Shown piece after piece: positions 17,883-27,590 of a stretch of 64,000 nucleotides of DNA (the stretch's first letter is position 1; every line of letters starts with the position of its first letter). Position numbers and translations under genes: made by a program. The stretch lies in NCBI RefSeq assembly GCF_900302465.1, contig NZ_OMOR01000001.1, positions 558,001-622,000 of the forward strand, written 5' to 3'. Under the pieces are notes generated by a model that saw only the letters and a list, made by a program, of their open reading frames with translations, did not search any database and was not told the origin of the DNA. The stretch is from Ascidiaceihabitans donghaensis. Lineage in GTDB: Bacteria; Pseudomonadota; Alphaproteobacteria; Rhodobacterales; Rhodobacteraceae.

Positions 17883-19433
17883 CTAATAGCGGGTCAGCGT
17901 CGCACTTTCCCCGTCGCGCATCACGCGTACGCGTTGGTTGGTTTGCACAGCCATCCACTGTGTGGCTGTCATATCAGGCCAGATAACGCGCATCATGATG
18001 CCTTCAGCGTCACCAAGTCCAAAGTGTTCAGGACCTGCGCTGCCGCCTGCATGTCCGCCACCAATCACCAGTTCGCGCACTTGCAACCCCATGTCGTCCA
18101 TAACTTCGATCCAGCCGCCAATGGCGCGTGTGTTCGCGTTCGGTTGACGGGCTTCAACGCTTAGCCAATACCCTGTTTGTGCAGAAGTGTTCTTATAAAC
18201 CTCGAGCGCCGCCATACGGTTCACAACAATCAGATCCAATAGCCCGTCACCATCCAGATCGGTCAGGGATGCGCCACGGGCACGGTGCAGGCTGGCGATG
18301 CCTGCGGTCAGGCCCGCCTCTGAAAACTGTCCTTTTTCATCTTGAATAAGCAGGTTGTTGGGGTCTTCCATCGCCATGCCGGGCATTTGTTGGACGTTGC
18401 CTTTGGCGATGAACACATCATCCATGCCGTCATTCTGTACGTCGCCCAATGCAATGTGCCATCCTGTTGATGGTCGCCCGTCGCCACCCGTGTAGGGTCG
18501 GTGTGCGGCGGCACCACGTTCAAAGGGGGCGTCTTTGAATTCAGCGCCTTGTCCCGTCCATTCTTGCAGACGCTGGTCGCCCATCGAGGACAAGAACACC
18601 TCGGTCAGCCCGTCGCGATCCAGATCACGGGATGCGATGCCCATTCCCCAAAGTTGGTGGGTAATCCACCCATCGTCCTGTGTGTAAAGGCGCGGTGTGT
18701 CGCCCAAAGTCCAAAGCTGCTCTGCGCCACCTTTGACATAGTAGTGTCTGTCATTGCTAACGCGCAGGTCCGGTGTGCCGCCGCGTGACCAATCGGAGAT
18801 CAACATGGACAAGGCGCAAAACCCCGGTGCCAGTTCCGTGGCGGTGTAGGCGTTGTTCGTTTGGTCGGGGCGCAACAGCAGGTTGGTGTCACATGCCTCG
18901 AAGGGTCCATCTGGATCAAACCTGTCCACGTAATGCCCGAACGCCAAGCTGGGCAAAGTGTCATCGCCAGACCAGATGGCGGAAAAAGCTGTTGTCCAGC
19001 GGTCTTCGAACGCAACGCCCGGCAGCGGGGCAGGGGTGAACCCGCATTGACCGTCGCCCAAAAGGGTTGTGTCTTCGCCAACCCGCATCACCACCAAATC
19101 AAGGTGGCCGTCGTTGTTCAAATCCATCGGGTAAGCGCCCGTGACGCCGGACAGTTGCGCAAATTCTGAAACGGGGGCAAATTCTATCCCATCCTTGGAG
19201 CTTGTGTTGCGCCAAAGCGCAGAAGGCGCAGCACCTCCCGCCGCAAAAAGATCGGGTTTTGCGTCGCCGTCACAATCCAGAACGGCAAGGCCGCCCCCGA
19301 CAAAATGTTCCCAGCCACCTGTATAGACATGTTCGGGCACCGTCACCGGGGCAAACTGTACGTCAGCCAGCGAAAATGGTGCAAACCCGGCCCATGCGAT
19401 ACCTGCTGCAAATAGCGCGACTTTACCCTGCAT
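17883..19433 (-). CDS. CRTAC1-like FG-GAP/VCBS repeat protein with ASPIC/UnbV end
   Basis: Predicted secreted beta-propeller protein of 516 aa. A signal peptide runs from MQGKVALFAAGIAWAGFAP to about residue 24. Repeated calcium-binding DxDxDG-type segments are present: LDCDGDAKPDLFAAGG, DLNNDGHLDLVVMRVG, DLDRDGLTEVFLSSMG, DVQNDGMDDVFIAKG and DLDGDGLLDLIVVNR. The C-terminus (RAIGGWIEVMDDMGLQVREL to about the end) matches the ASPIC/UnbV domain. The start at 19433 overlaps the ROK regulator's stop by 11 bp, so it follows that gene in one transcript. Molecular function is not established for this family in bacteria. Confidence 0.85.
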   Translation of the reverse strand: MQGKVALFAAGIAWAGFAPFSLADVQFAPVTVPEHVYTGGWEHFVGGGLAVLDCDGDAKPDLFAAGGAAPSALWRNTSSKDGIEFAPVSEFAQLSGVTGAYPMDLNNDGHLDLVVMRVGEDTTLLGDGQCGFTPAPLPGVAFEDRWTTAFSAIWSGDDTLPSLAFGHYVDRFDPDGPFEACDTNLLLRPDQTNNAYTATELAPGFCALSMLISDWSRGGTPDLRVSNDRHYYVKGGAEQLWTLGDTPRLYTQDDGWITHQLWGMGIASRDLDRDGLTEVFLSSMGDQRLQEWTGQGAEFKDAPFERGAAAHRPYTGGDGRPSTGWHIALGDVQNDGMDDVFIAKGNVQQMPGMAMEDPNNLLIQDEKGQFSEAGLTAGIASLHRARGASLTDLDGDGLLDLIVVNRMAALEVYKNTSAQTGYWLSVEARQPNANTRAIGGWIEVMDDMGLQVRELVIGGGHAGGSAGPEHFGLGDAEGIMMRVIWPDMTATQWMAVQTNQRVRVMRDGESATLTRY

Positions 19434-20628
19434 CTTCACGCACATCCTTTGCCGCCATGTCATAGACGAAGTCCAAGGCATAGGCCGCGGCACCGCTGGC
19501 CCACATCTGGTTGCCCCATTTGTGGATGACGACTTCGGGCGGGGCCTTGTCGATTTGAACGATGGATTTGCGCATCTCGGCGATAACCTCTTCGGCGTAA
19601 AGGTGGTCGAATTTCATCTGCTCGCCCGCCAGAATGATAAGCTCGGGATCAAAGACGTTGACCAGATTGGCAAGGCCCAAGGCGAACATGTGCCCGGCCC
19701 GCGCCACGATGGTTTCTGCCGTGGGATCCTGGGCCTTGGCTGCAGCCAAAAGTTGTTCAAACTGCTTTGTGGGGGGCAGGGTTTGGTCAATGGCGCCAAC
19801 GCTGGCAGCTTCGCGCAACATGGCGTAATCGGCAACGTAGGCTTCAAGACATCCGCGTTGCCCGCAGCGACACAGCGCACCGGCCAATTGCACCTTGGTG
19901 TGGCCGAATTCAGCGCCGCAACCCCGTGTGCCGCGATAAATTTGGTCATTCAAGACAATGCCCATGCCAACGCCGCTTTCAATGATAACAACGATGAAAT
20001 CGGAATGTCCGCGCCCAAGACCAAAGCTTTTTTCTGCCATGGCCACGAGGTTCGCGTCATTGTCTAAAAATGCAGGCACCCCCATGCGCAGGGACAGGAT
20101 GTCCCGAAAATTGATGTTGCGGGCGGTCAGGGACGGCGACCAGTAGACTGTGCCGTTTTGCGCGTCGACAATCCCCGCCAGCCCAACGCCCACGCCAGAT
20201 AGATCAGACAGGTTTTTGCCAATGGACTGTGCCAGTGTTTGCACGACGTTTGCGATGCGATCAGCAAGCGCATCTGCTTCGTTCGGGCCTTTGGGCAGGT
20301 CCACGTCACGACTTGCCAATTCGGTGCCAACAAAATCTGACAACATCACTGATATTGTAGTGTCGGAGACTTTGATCCCGGCGACACAATGGGCATCGCC
20401 GCGCAGTTTCAGATCGACACGGGGGCGGCCACGACTGGTTTCTGCGCCGTCTTGGCGGGGCACTTCTTCGATCAGGCCCTCGCGTAATAGGTCTGCTGTG
20501 GTTGTTGTGACGGTGGCACGGGAAATGCCCGTGACCTGAGACAGGTCTATGCGTGGGATTGGTCCGTGCCGTTCAATGGCGCGAAGCAACACGCGTCGCC
20601 CCTGTTCGCGCTGATGTCCAAATGCCAT
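19423..20628 (-). CDS. ROK-family transcriptional repressor (XylR/NagC type)
   Basis: DNA-binding repressor with a sugar-binding ROK domain, 401 aa. A winged helix-turn-helix occupies residues 1-75 (IPRIDLSQVTGISRATVTTTTADLLREGLIEE). The ROK half has GVGLAGIVDAQNGTVYWSPSL, a kinase-like EFGHTKVQ and the zinc site CRCGQRGCLEAYVADYAML. It is divergent from the xylF-type transporter operon across a 175-bp gap that carries repeated AATTTAAT motifs, so it most likely controls that operon in response to the transported sugar. The next gene on its strand is the CRTAC1-like gene. Confidence 0.92.
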   Translation of the reverse strand: MAFGHQREQGRRVLLRAIERHGPIPRIDLSQVTGISRATVTTTTADLLREGLIEEVPRQDGAETSRGRPRVDLKLRGDAHCVAGIKVSDTTISVMLSDFVGTELASRDVDLPKGPNEADALADRIANVVQTLAQSIGKNLSDLSGVGVGLAGIVDAQNGTVYWSPSLTARNINFRDILSLRMGVPAFLDNDANLVAMAEKSFGLGRGHSDFIVVIIESGVGMGIVLNDQIYRGTRGCGAEFGHTKVQLAGALCRCGQRGCLEAYVADYAMLREAASVGAIDQTLPPTKQFEQLLAAAKAQDPTAETIVARAGHMFALGLANLVNVFDPELIILAGEQMKFDHLYAEEVIAEMRKSIVQIDKAPPEVVIHKWGNQMWASGAAAYALDFVYDMAAKDVREDAG

Positions 20629-20706
20629 GCCCGTTCTCCCTGCCGATGGTTATACACAGATCGGCCTTCCAAGACCAAGCTTGCACCAAAAAATAGACCT
20701 GTGTCC

Positions 20707-20732
20707 AATTTAATTTGCAAAGCGAATTTAAT
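20707..20732. promoter_or_regulatory. Repeated AATTTAAT motif in the ROK/xylF intergenic region
   Basis: AATTTAAT at 20707-20714 and again at 20725-20732, flanking ATTTGCAAAGCGAAT, which is itself a near-palindrome (ATTtGC / GCgAAT). Its position between divergent repressor and transporter genes makes it the best candidate operator here. Not experimentally supported. Confidence 0.45.
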
Positions 20733-20803
20733 CTCGCTACAACAGATTCGACCCCGCATGAAAAATTGCAAAACCAGCGGGTGACATCGTTCGGGAGGAA
20801 CAA

Positions 20804-21817
20804 ATGAAACTTTTTAAAACTGCAATCGCGGTCACAGCAGGCGTGTTGATGAGCACAGCCGCTTGGGCTGAAGACATCGTCGTCGGTGTGAGCTGGTCAA
20901 ACTTTCAGGAAGAGCGCTGGAAAACCGACGAAGCCGCAATCAAAGCTGCTTTGGACGCCGCTGGTGCAAAATACATTTCTGCAGACGCGCAATCTTCTTC
21001 CGGCAAGCAATTGTCTGATGTTGAATCGCTGATCGCTCAAGGCGCAAACGCGCTGATCATTCTGGCGCAAGACGCGTCGTCTGTTGGTCCGGCCGTGCAG
21101 CAAGCATCCGACGAAGGTATTCCTGTTATTGCCTATGACCGTTTGATCGAAGACAGCCGCGCCTTTTACCTGACATTCGACAACGTCGAAGTGGGTCGTA
21201 TGCAGGCCCGTGCGGTTCTGGACGCCATGCCAAAAGGCAACTACGTCATGATCAAGGGCTCCCCAACCGATCCAAACGCAGACTTCCTGCGTGGTGGTCA
21301 GCAAGAAGTGCTGCAAGCGGCGATTGACGCGGGCGACATCACCATTGTCGGCGAAGCTTACACAGACGGCTGGGTGCCTGCGAACGCACAGCGCAATATG
21401 GAACAGATCCTGACCGCACAAGACAACAAAGTGGACGCGGTTGTGGCCTCCAACGACGGCACCGCGGGCGGTGTTGTTGCGGCTCTGACAGCGCAAGGCA
21501 TGGAAGGCATTCCAGTGTCCGGCCAAGACGGTGACCACGCCGCTCTGAACCGTGTCGCGACTGGCACGCAAACTGTGTCCGTTTGGAAAGACGCACGCGC
21601 CCTTGGCACAGCAGCTGCTGAAGCCGCCGTTGCATTGGCCGCAGGCGAAACTGTTGAAGGTTCTGGCGAATGGACGTCTCCAGCAGGCACAACATTGCAG
21701 GCCCGCTTCCTTGAGCCGGTTCCTGTAACAGCCGACAACCTGTCCGTCGTGATCGACGCAGGCTGGATCGAAAAAGACAAGCTGTGCGCGGGTTCTTCCA
21801 ACGCCGCTTGTAACTAA
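20804..21817 (+). CDS. xylF: Sugar ABC transporter substrate-binding protein, XylF-like
   Basis: Periplasmic binding protein for a pentose or hexose, most like D-xylose-binding XylF. 337 aa with a signal peptide (residues 1-22, cut after AAWA). XylF-family segments include VGVSWSNFQEERWKTDEAAI, IPVIAYDRLIEDSRAFYLTFDN, GSPTDPNADFLRGG, DGWVPANAQRNMEQILTAQ and VVASNDGTAGGVVAALTAQG. The ribosome binding site GGGAGGAACAA precedes the ATG. First gene of the transporter operon, divergent from the ROK repressor. The downstream glucokinase suggests that glucose may also be a substrate; this is inference. Confidence 0.92.
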   Translation: MKLFKTAIAVTAGVLMSTAAWAEDIVVGVSWSNFQEERWKTDEAAIKAALDAAGAKYISADAQSSSGKQLSDVESLIAQGANALIILAQDASSVGPAVQQASDEGIPVIAYDRLIEDSRAFYLTFDNVEVGRMQARAVLDAMPKGNYVMIKGSPTDPNADFLRGGQQEVLQAAIDAGDITIVGEAYTDGWVPANAQRNMEQILTAQDNKVDAVVASNDGTAGGVVAALTAQGMEGIPVSGQDGDHAALNRVATGTQTVSVWKDARALGTAAAEAAVALAAGETVEGSGEWTSPAGTTLQARFLEPVPVTADNLSVVIDAGWIEKDKLCAGSSNAACN

Positions 21818-21956
21818 ACACTCCCAGTCCTCTCGGCCTTGCGGGGTCGGGGGGACACCTCGCTTCTTCTCCTCATAATTTTCTAGCATCCACGGTGAGC
21901 GCCTGTTGACGCGCATCCCGTTCGTGCACCCGCTTCTCACTCCTAAAGGTGACGTG

Positions 21957-23210
21957 ATGAAAACCTTCCTTACCAAACTTGGCATCGACCTGCGCCTTCT
22001 GGGCATGATCGGCGCACTTGTAGCATTATGTGTGATGTTTGATCTGATCACAGGCGGACGTTTCCTGACGCCACGCAACCTATTCAACCTGTCTGTGCAG
22101 ACTGCATCGGTGGCGATCATGGCCACGGGCATGGTGTTTGTGATTGTGACACGCAACATCGATTTGTCAGTGGGATCGTTGCTTGGGTTTATCGGAATGG
22201 CCGTTGCTGCATTGCAAGTGCATGTTTTGCCTGACTACGTGGGGCTAGGGCACTGGTCGATCTGGATCATCGCGGCCATCGCCGCCACGATGATGGGAAC
22301 AGTGATCGGGGCCGCGCAGGGCTGGGTTATCGGCTACCTGACGGTGCCTGCCTTTATCGTGACGCTTGGGGGGCTGCTGGTCTACCGTGGCGCGATGTGG
22401 TGGGTGACGGAAGGCCAGACAGTCGCGCCCCTTGACCCCACATTCCGCCTGTTGGGCGGCGGGGCTGAAGGCACGCTGGGCGAGACCCTGTCGTGGGGGT
22501 TCGGTGTTGTCGCGTCGTTGGCTGCTGTGGCTTTGATCTTGGCAAGCCGCCGCCGCAAGGCCACCCATGGGTTCACGGTGAAACCGATGTGGGCCGAGGG
22601 CATTCTGGTCGCGTTGGCGGCAGGTCTGATCATGGCGTTTGTCTGGACCATGAACAGCTATCCAATTCCCAAGGGTGCTATGAAGCGCATGACCGAAGCG
22701 CGCGGCATTGAGTATACGGATGGAATGGTCTGGAACCACGGGGTGGCTATTCCAGTGATTGTTCTGCTGGCCGTTACCGTTGTGATGACAATTGTGTCCA
22801 CGCGCACCCGCTTTGGCCGCTACGTCTATGCGACCGGGGGCAATCCCGAAGCGGCAGAGCTGTCGGGCATCAACACGCGGCTTTTGACAGTGAAGGTCTT
22901 TGCCCTGATGGGGGCGTTGACAGGGATTTCGGCGGTCGTGGCCTCAGCGCGATTGGGTGCAGTGGATGTGGGCCTTGGCACTTTGGACGAGCTGCGCGTT
23001 ATCGCGGCAGCCGTCATTGGTGGCACTGCATTGGCGGGCGGATTTGGCACCATCTACGGTGCCGTGATCGGGGCGCTGATCATGCAAACGCTGCAATCGG
23101 GCATGGCCTCGGTTGGTGTGGATGCGCCGTTGCAATCCATCGTGGTGGGGCTGGTTCTGGTCTTTGCCGTCTGGATCGACATCGTTTATCGCCGCAAGAC
23201 CGGCATATAA
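21957..23210 (+). CDS. xylH: Sugar ABC transporter permease, XylH-like
   Basis: Inner-membrane permease of a CUT2-type sugar importer. 417 aa from the ATG at 21957, preferred because AAAGGTGACGTG precedes it and the protein then begins [17 protein letters not shown]; an open TTG start at 21906 is less likely. It has about ten membrane segments, the [19 protein letters not shown] motif near residue 60 and [25 protein letters not shown] near the end, both characteristic of the RbsC/XylH family. It lies 139 bp after xylF and 11 bp before the ATPase gene. Confidence 0.92.
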   Translation: MKTFLTKLGIDLRLLGMIGALVALCVMFDLITGGRFLTPRNLFNLSVQTASVAIMATGMVFVIVTRNIDLSVGSLLGFIGMAVAALQVHVLPDYVGLGHWSIWIIAAIAATMMGTVIGAAQGWVIGYLTVPAFIVTLGGLLVYRGAMWWVTEGQTVAPLDPTFRLLGGGAEGTLGETLSWGFGVVASLAAVALILASRRRKATHGFTVKPMWAEGILVALAAGLIMAFVWTMNSYPIPKGAMKRMTEARGIEYTDGMVWNHGVAIPVIVLLAVTVVMTIVSTRTRFGRYVYATGGNPEAAELSGINTRLLTVKVFALMGALTGISAVVASARLGAVDVGLGTLDELRVIAAAVIGGTALAGGFGTIYGAVIGALIMQTLQSGMASVGVDAPLQSIVVGLVLVFAVWIDIVYRRKTGI

Positions 23211-23221
23211 GGAGAAGGCTC

Positions 23222-23980
23222 ATGACAACAGGAACCCCTTTGGTCGAGTTGCGCAACATGTCCATCGCCTTTGGAGGTGTACGGGCTGTAGACGACGTAT
23301 CCATCAACCTATATCCCGGCGAAGTCGTGGGCCTTTTGGGCCACAATGGCGCAGGCAAATCCACGCTGATCAAGATGCTATCGGGGGCCTATGCCGCTGA
23401 CAGTGGTGAAATTTGGATCAATGGCGAACGCGCCACCATCAACAATCCCCGTGATGCGCGACGCTATAACATTGAAACCATCTATCAGACGTTGGCTTTG
23501 GCCGATAATCTGGACGCTGCCAGCAACTTGTTTTTGGGGCGTGAACTGACCAGTGGTTTGGGCTTTGTGGATGATGACGCGATGGAGGCCGAAACCCGCA
23601 AAATCATGAACCGCCTTAACCCGAACTTCCAGAAATTCGCAGAACCTGTGTCTGCGCTGTCTGGCGGTCAACGCCAATCCGTGGCCATTGCACGGGCTGT
23701 TTATTTTGACGCGCGCATTCTGATCATGGATGAACCCACCGCTGCCCTTGGACCACACGAGACGCAGATGGTGTCCGAATTGATCCAGAAGCTGAAGGCC
23801 GACGGCATTGGCATCTTTTTGATCAGCCACGACATCCATGATGTGATGGAGCTGTGCGATCGGGCCTCGGTGATGAAGAACGGCCAGTTGGTCGACACCG
23901 TGGATGTGAATGACGTGACGGATGATGAGCTGCTCAGCATGATCATTCTGGGCAAAAAGCCAGGCGAGGCCGCAGCCTGA
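23222..23980 (+). CDS. Sugar ABC transporter ATP-binding protein, single-domain (XylG/FrcA-like)
   Basis: ATPase of the CUT2 importer. It has one nucleotide-binding domain (252 aa) rather than the usual two of XylG or RbsA: Walker [12 protein letters not shown] near residue 38, signature [15 protein letters not shown], Walker [14 protein letters not shown] and switch [15 protein letters not shown]. The last residues do not lead into a second domain; the stop overlaps the glucokinase start as TGATG. A half-size ATPase followed by a sugar kinase resembles the fructose Frc system of rhizobia. It probably works as a homodimer. Confidence 0.92.
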   Translation: MTTGTPLVELRNMSIAFGGVRAVDDVSINLYPGEVVGLLGHNGAGKSTLIKMLSGAYAADSGEIWINGERATINNPRDARRYNIETIYQTLALADNLDAASNLFLGRELTSGLGFVDDDAMEAETRKIMNRLNPNFQKFAEPVSALSGGQRQSVAIARAVYFDARILIMDEPTAALGPHETQMVSELIQKLKADGIGIFLISHDIHDVMELCDRASVMKNGQLVDTVDVNDVTDDELLSMIILGKKPGEAAA

Positions 23981-24885
23981 TGGAAAACGCGCCGACGCTA
24001 TTGGCGGATGTTGGGGGCACCAACACGCGCCTTGCCGTATATTGGCAGGGGCAGATTGTGGCGGGCAGCACGATGCATTACGCCAATGCTCGCATGGACA
24101 GTTTCGAAAGCGTGGTTGCCATGTATTTGGCGCAACGCGGTGGCACACGCCCAAACAGCCTGTGCGTTGCAATTGCGGGTCCTGTGACGGGGCGTTCGGG
24201 CGCTTTGACAAATGGGGCGTGGCGCTTCGATGCGGATGATTTGCAGGGTCAGCTGGGTTTTGAAGACGTGCAAGTGATCAATGATCTGGCGGCTTTGGGG
24301 TATGCTTTGCCTGCTTTGCCGACAGAGGCTGTGCAGCGCATTGGCGGTGGTGCGGCCCAAGAAGGGCAGGCCCTTGTTGTTGGTGTGGCGACAGGCTTCA
24401 ATGTAAGCCTAAGCGGGGATGGTCGCGTGTTTCAGGCAGAGCTTGGTCATGCCAGCCTGCCTGTGCGGGTGATGCAAATCCTGAAATCAGAACTGGGCGC
24501 CGCCGCGCAAGACTTCCAAACGGTCGAGCAGTGCTTTTCGGGACCCGGACTTGCGAAAATCCATACCCTTCTGTGTGGTATTCAGGCCGAACCTGCTGCG
24601 ATCACGCGAGGTTGCGATGCAGCGTCTCAAGCCACGAAGGCCCTGTTTTCGCGTGCTTTGGGCGTGTTTTGCCGGGAAATGATCTATCAGTATTTGCCGC
24701 TTGGGGGCTTGTATTTCAACGGGTCGTTGGCCCGGGCCATTCTGGGGCAAGACGTGGCAGAGATCGTTGTTCAAGAGGCGGGCAAGGACGCTGCCTTTGC
24801 AGGGCGTTTTGGTGAAATTCCGCTATATCTGATAACCGATGACACGGCTGCGTTGTACGGTTGCGCACGATACATCTCAGGTTGA
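23980..24885 (+). CDS. glk: Glucokinase
   Basis: Phosphorylates glucose to glucose 6-phosphate. 301 aa of the Glk (non-ROK) family: phosphate loop [16 protein letters not shown] near residue 5, [39 protein letters not shown] and [14 protein letters not shown]. It overlaps the transporter ATPase gene by 1 bp, linking import and phosphorylation. A DUF1636 gene starts 4 bp after it, so the operon may continue. Confidence 0.87.
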   Translation: MENAPTLLADVGGTNTRLAVYWQGQIVAGSTMHYANARMDSFESVVAMYLAQRGGTRPNSLCVAIAGPVTGRSGALTNGAWRFDADDLQGQLGFEDVQVINDLAALGYALPALPTEAVQRIGGGAAQEGQALVVGVATGFNVSLSGDGRVFQAELGHASLPVRVMQILKSELGAAAQDFQTVEQCFSGPGLAKIHTLLCGIQAEPAAITRGCDAASQATKALFSRALGVFCREMIYQYLPLGGLYFNGSLARAILGQDVAEIVVQEAGKDAAFAGRFGEIPLYLITDDTAALYGCARYISG

Positions 24886-24889
24886 CACG

Positions 24890-25282
24890 ATGACGCAGGG
24901 CGCTGCAAATGCGCCTATGTCGAAAGATGCTCAAAATCGGTTGCTTGTCTGTGCCACGTGCGAACGCGTGGAAGGGCACACTGCGCGTCAGGATTGTGCC
25001 GTTTTGCGTGGGGCTTTGAAGCAGGCGGGGCTAAGTGACGCCATCGAAGTCGACGCGGTTTCCTGTCTGGGTGGTTGCGTGGCGCCGGTGAACATCAGCC
25101 TGCAAGGGCAAGGTCGGGCAACCTACGTCTTTGACGGTTTGGATGTGAAGGACGCGCAGCCCGATATCGTCACCCTGAGCCAGAAGTTTCTGGCGTTGGA
25201 CAAGGGCTGGATTGAAGACGCCCGGCCACTGGGAGATCTGCGCAATCACTTGCGAGCGCGTGTGCCGTCGTTTGAGCTATAG
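24890..25282 (+). CDS. DUF1636 family cysteine-rich protein
   Basis: Small soluble protein of 130 aa. It contains LLVCATCERVEG near residue 18, a cysteine at QDCAVLRG and VSCLGGCVAPVNISLQG, an arrangement resembling thioredoxin-like [2Fe-2S] ferredoxins, so it may bind a metal or cluster. The ATG at 24890 is used because the family starts close to the first cysteine motif. It lies 4 bp after glucokinase but probably has no sugar role. Function unknown. Confidence 0.78.
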   Translation: MTQGAANAPMSKDAQNRLLVCATCERVEGHTARQDCAVLRGALKQAGLSDAIEVDAVSCLGGCVAPVNISLQGQGRATYVFDGLDVKDAQPDIVTLSQKFLALDKGWIEDARPLGDLRNHLRARVPSFEL

Positions 25283-25331
25283 CCGTTGCCTTTCAAAGAC
25301 AACGGCCCAGAAAATTTGTAATTTTCTGGGC
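25283..25331. terminator. Double hairpin between convergent genes
   Basis: Two consecutive inverted repeats: CCGTTG / CAACGG at 25283-25305 and a perfect 11-bp stem GCCCAGAAAAT, loop TTGTA, ATTTTCTGGGC at 25305-25331. They fill the gap between the DUF1636 gene and the end of accA and can serve as a bidirectional terminator. Confidence 0.7.
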
Positions 25332-25332
25332 G

Positions 25333-26295
25333 TTACGCCGCCAGCCCCTTGGAGCCCAGATCCAGGAATTTTTTGCGGCGATCCGAGATCAGCTCTGCTG
25401 GTTTCATTTTGCCCAATTCTGCCAGCATATCGCCAATTTCTGCACTGACAGCTTCTATGGCTTTTTGCCAGTCACGGTGTGCGCCGCCCAAGGGTTCGGG
25501 GATGATGCGGTCGGTGACGCCAAGTTGCTTGAGATCTTGCGCTGTAAGGCGAAGGGCTTCTGCTGCTTCGCGCATTTTTTCTGCGTCTTTCCACAGGATC
25601 GACGCGCAACCCTCGGGCGAGATCACCGAATAAATCGAATGTTCCAGCATCGCGACACGGTTGGCCGTGGCAAATGCCACAGCGCCGCCGGACCCGCCTT
25701 CGCCGATGATCACCGAAATCAACGGCACGCCGATTTGCAGGCATTTTTCCGTCGCGCGGGCAATGGCCTCTGATTGGCCCCGTTCTTCTGCGCCTTTTCC
25801 GGGATAGGCCCCTGCCGTGTCGACAAGGGTAATGACAGGCATACCAAAGCGCCCCGCCAAATCCATCAGCCGCGTGGCTTTACGGTAGCCTTCGGGGCGC
25901 GCCATGCCAAAGTTGCGGTCGATGCGTGATTTGGTGTCGTTGCCTTTTTCATGGCCAATCACCATCACAGGGGTGCCGTTGAAGCGGGCCAAACCACCCA
26001 TGACGGCGTGATCATCTGCGAAATTCCGGTCGCCGGCCAGCGGCGTGTATTCGGTGAACAATGCTTTGATGTAATCAGCGCAATGGGGGCGGTCGGGGTG
26101 GCGCGCGACCTGACATTTGCGCCATGGCGTCAGTGTCGCGTACAGCTCTTGCAGCATGGCGGCCGCTTTGACGTCGAGGGCTGCGGCTTCTGCAGTGACG
26201 TCCATATCTTCGTTGTCGCGCGCCATAGCCCGTAATTCTTCGGCCTTGCCTTCGATCTCGGCGAGAGGTTTTTCAAATTCCATATATTGCGTCAT
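25333..26295 (-). CDS. accA: Acetyl-CoA carboxylase carboxyltransferase subunit alpha
   Basis: Alpha subunit of the carboxyltransferase that makes malonyl-CoA for fatty acid synthesis. 320 aa, the usual length. Starts [20 protein letters not shown], with the family's [60 protein letters not shown] and [20 protein letters not shown] (the oxyanion-hole glycines). It is a single gene on the minus strand, as common in alphaproteobacteria, where accA and accD are not adjacent. Confidence 0.97.
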   Translation of the reverse strand: MTQYMEFEKPLAEIEGKAEELRAMARDNEDMDVTAEAAALDVKAAAMLQELYATLTPWRKCQVARHPDRPHCADYIKALFTEYTPLAGDRNFADDHAVMGGLARFNGTPVMVIGHEKGNDTKSRIDRNFGMARPEGYRKATRLMDLAGRFGMPVITLVDTAGAYPGKGAEERGQSEAIARATEKCLQIGVPLISVIIGEGGSGGAVAFATANRVAMLEHSIYSVISPEGCASILWKDAEKMREAAEALRLTAQDLKQLGVTDRIIPEPLGGAHRDWQKAIEAVSAEIGDMLAELGKMKPAELISDRRKKFLDLGSKGLAA

Positions 26296-26400
26296 TGCCC
26301 TGTCCCTCAGATCTGGCTGCCGTGTTGGGTGTTATATGGCGGGCTATGATGCATTTTGCAACGCTGTGCTGATGAGTGGGCGCAGGACGCGATGTGGCTC

Positions 26401-26994
26401 TCAGGGAAAGAGCACAGGATAAAGCGAGGCCACCAGCAACGCCGCCATCGAATAGTTAAACATGCGCAACCGCGTGGGGTTGGTCAAAACGCGCGCCATT
26501 TCGCGTCCCATCAAGTTCCATGTCGTGATGCATGGAATGTTAAATGCCCCGAAAACAGCCGTCACCAACAACAGCGCTGAAAAACTGGTGTCGGGCGTGT
26601 AAACTGTTACGGCTGTGACAGCCATGGTCCATGCCTTTGGGTTCACCCATTGAAACGCACATGCTTGCAGAAATGTCATCGGCGTTCCGGTTTGGTCCGA
26701 TGTTTCCTTCGGTGCAGACGTCGCGATTTTCCACGCAAGATACAGTAGATACACAACCGACCCGATTTTGAGGATCGTGTGGGAGATCGGGTAGATTTCA
26801 AACACCTGTCCCAGTCCAAGGCCAACCAGAATGATCATCGCCAGAAACCCGAACCCCACCCCCGCCATATGTGGCAAAGAACGGATGAATCCAAAATTCG
26901 CACCCGACGCCATCAACATCAAGTTGTTTGGGCCCGGGGTGATTGAACTGACAAAGGCGAAACCGGCAAGCGCCGTCAAAAGATCATACTGCAT
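26401..26994 (-). CDS. LysE/RhtB-family amino acid exporter
   Basis: Inner-membrane translocator of 197 aa with about five to six hydrophobic helices. The N-terminal SSITPGPNNLMLMASGANFGF is the LysE/RhtB signature, followed by PHMAGVGFGF and QWVNPKAWTMAVTAVTVY. It probably exports an amino acid or derivative. A Lrp/AsnC-type regulator is encoded divergently 72 bp away, which is the standard arrangement for amino acid-inducible exporters, so that regulator likely controls it. Confidence 0.9.
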   Translation of the reverse strand: MQYDLLTALAGFAFVSSITPGPNNLMLMASGANFGFIRSLPHMAGVGFGFLAMIILVGLGLGQVFEIYPISHTILKIGSVVYLLYLAWKIATSAPKETSDQTGTPMTFLQACAFQWVNPKAWTMAVTAVTVYTPDTSFSALLLVTAVFGAFNIPCITTWNLMGREMARVLTNPTRLRMFNYSMAALLVASLYPVLFP

Positions 26995-27066
26995 GCCGCA
27001 ACTATTTACTGTTTGATGTGCTTTGAAATTGCGAAGTCACGTGATTGGCGTTATATTTTGCAACAA

Positions 27067-27519
27067 ATGGCGAAGCTTGATCAAATAAACGAAAATATAT
27101 TGCAAGAGCTTATCCGCGATGGACGGATCAGCAACCTTGAATTGGCGGACCGGGTTGGCTTGTCTCCGTCTGCCTGTTTGCGCCGCGTGCAAGAAATGGA
27201 ACGGACGGGTCTTATCAGCGGCTACCGCGCCGTTTTGGATCGCACCGCGTTGGGTATAGGTTTTCTGGCTTATATTGGGGTCGGTTTGCGCGATCATTCC
27301 AAGGAAAGTCAGGAAGGCTTTGAACGCGCGATGTCCCGGGCTGTTGAAGTCACGGAATGCCACAACATCACTGGCACGATCGAGTATCTGCTGCGCGTTG
27401 AATGCGCTGATATTGCCGCTTACAAAGCTTTTCACACAGACTTTTTAGGTGCCCATCCGCAAGTGAATGCCATCACAACCTATGTGGTTATGGGATCCCC
27501 AAAGGATGCGCGGGCCTGA
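27067..27519 (+). CDS. Lrp/AsnC-family transcriptional regulator
   Basis: Amino acid-responsive DNA-binding regulator of 150 aa. The start at 27067 (MAKLDQINENILQELIRDGR) fits the family; the frame is open upstream. N-terminal helix-turn-helix SNLELADRVGLSPSACLRRVQEME, linker GLISGYRAVLD and C-terminal RAM ligand-binding domain (VEVTECHNITGTIEYLLRVE). It is divergent from the LysE-type exporter and probably regulates it. Confidence 0.92.
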   Translation: MAKLDQINENILQELIRDGRISNLELADRVGLSPSACLRRVQEMERTGLISGYRAVLDRTALGIGFLAYIGVGLRDHSKESQEGFERAMSRAVEVTECHNITGTIEYLLRVECADIAAYKAFHTDFLGAHPQVNAITTYVVMGSPKDARA

Positions 27520-27590
27520 TAGAATCCAAGGGGCGCTGCCCCCGCCCGCTGCGCGGTCTCCAACGGGATATTTTTAGCAAAAAGAGAACG

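Noticed and set aside
20897-22159. Long open frame (420 aa) opposite xylF and the xylH start
   Set aside because: Antisense to a clear XylF-like binding protein; composition (cysteine-, arginine-, histidine-rich) is that of a shadow frame.
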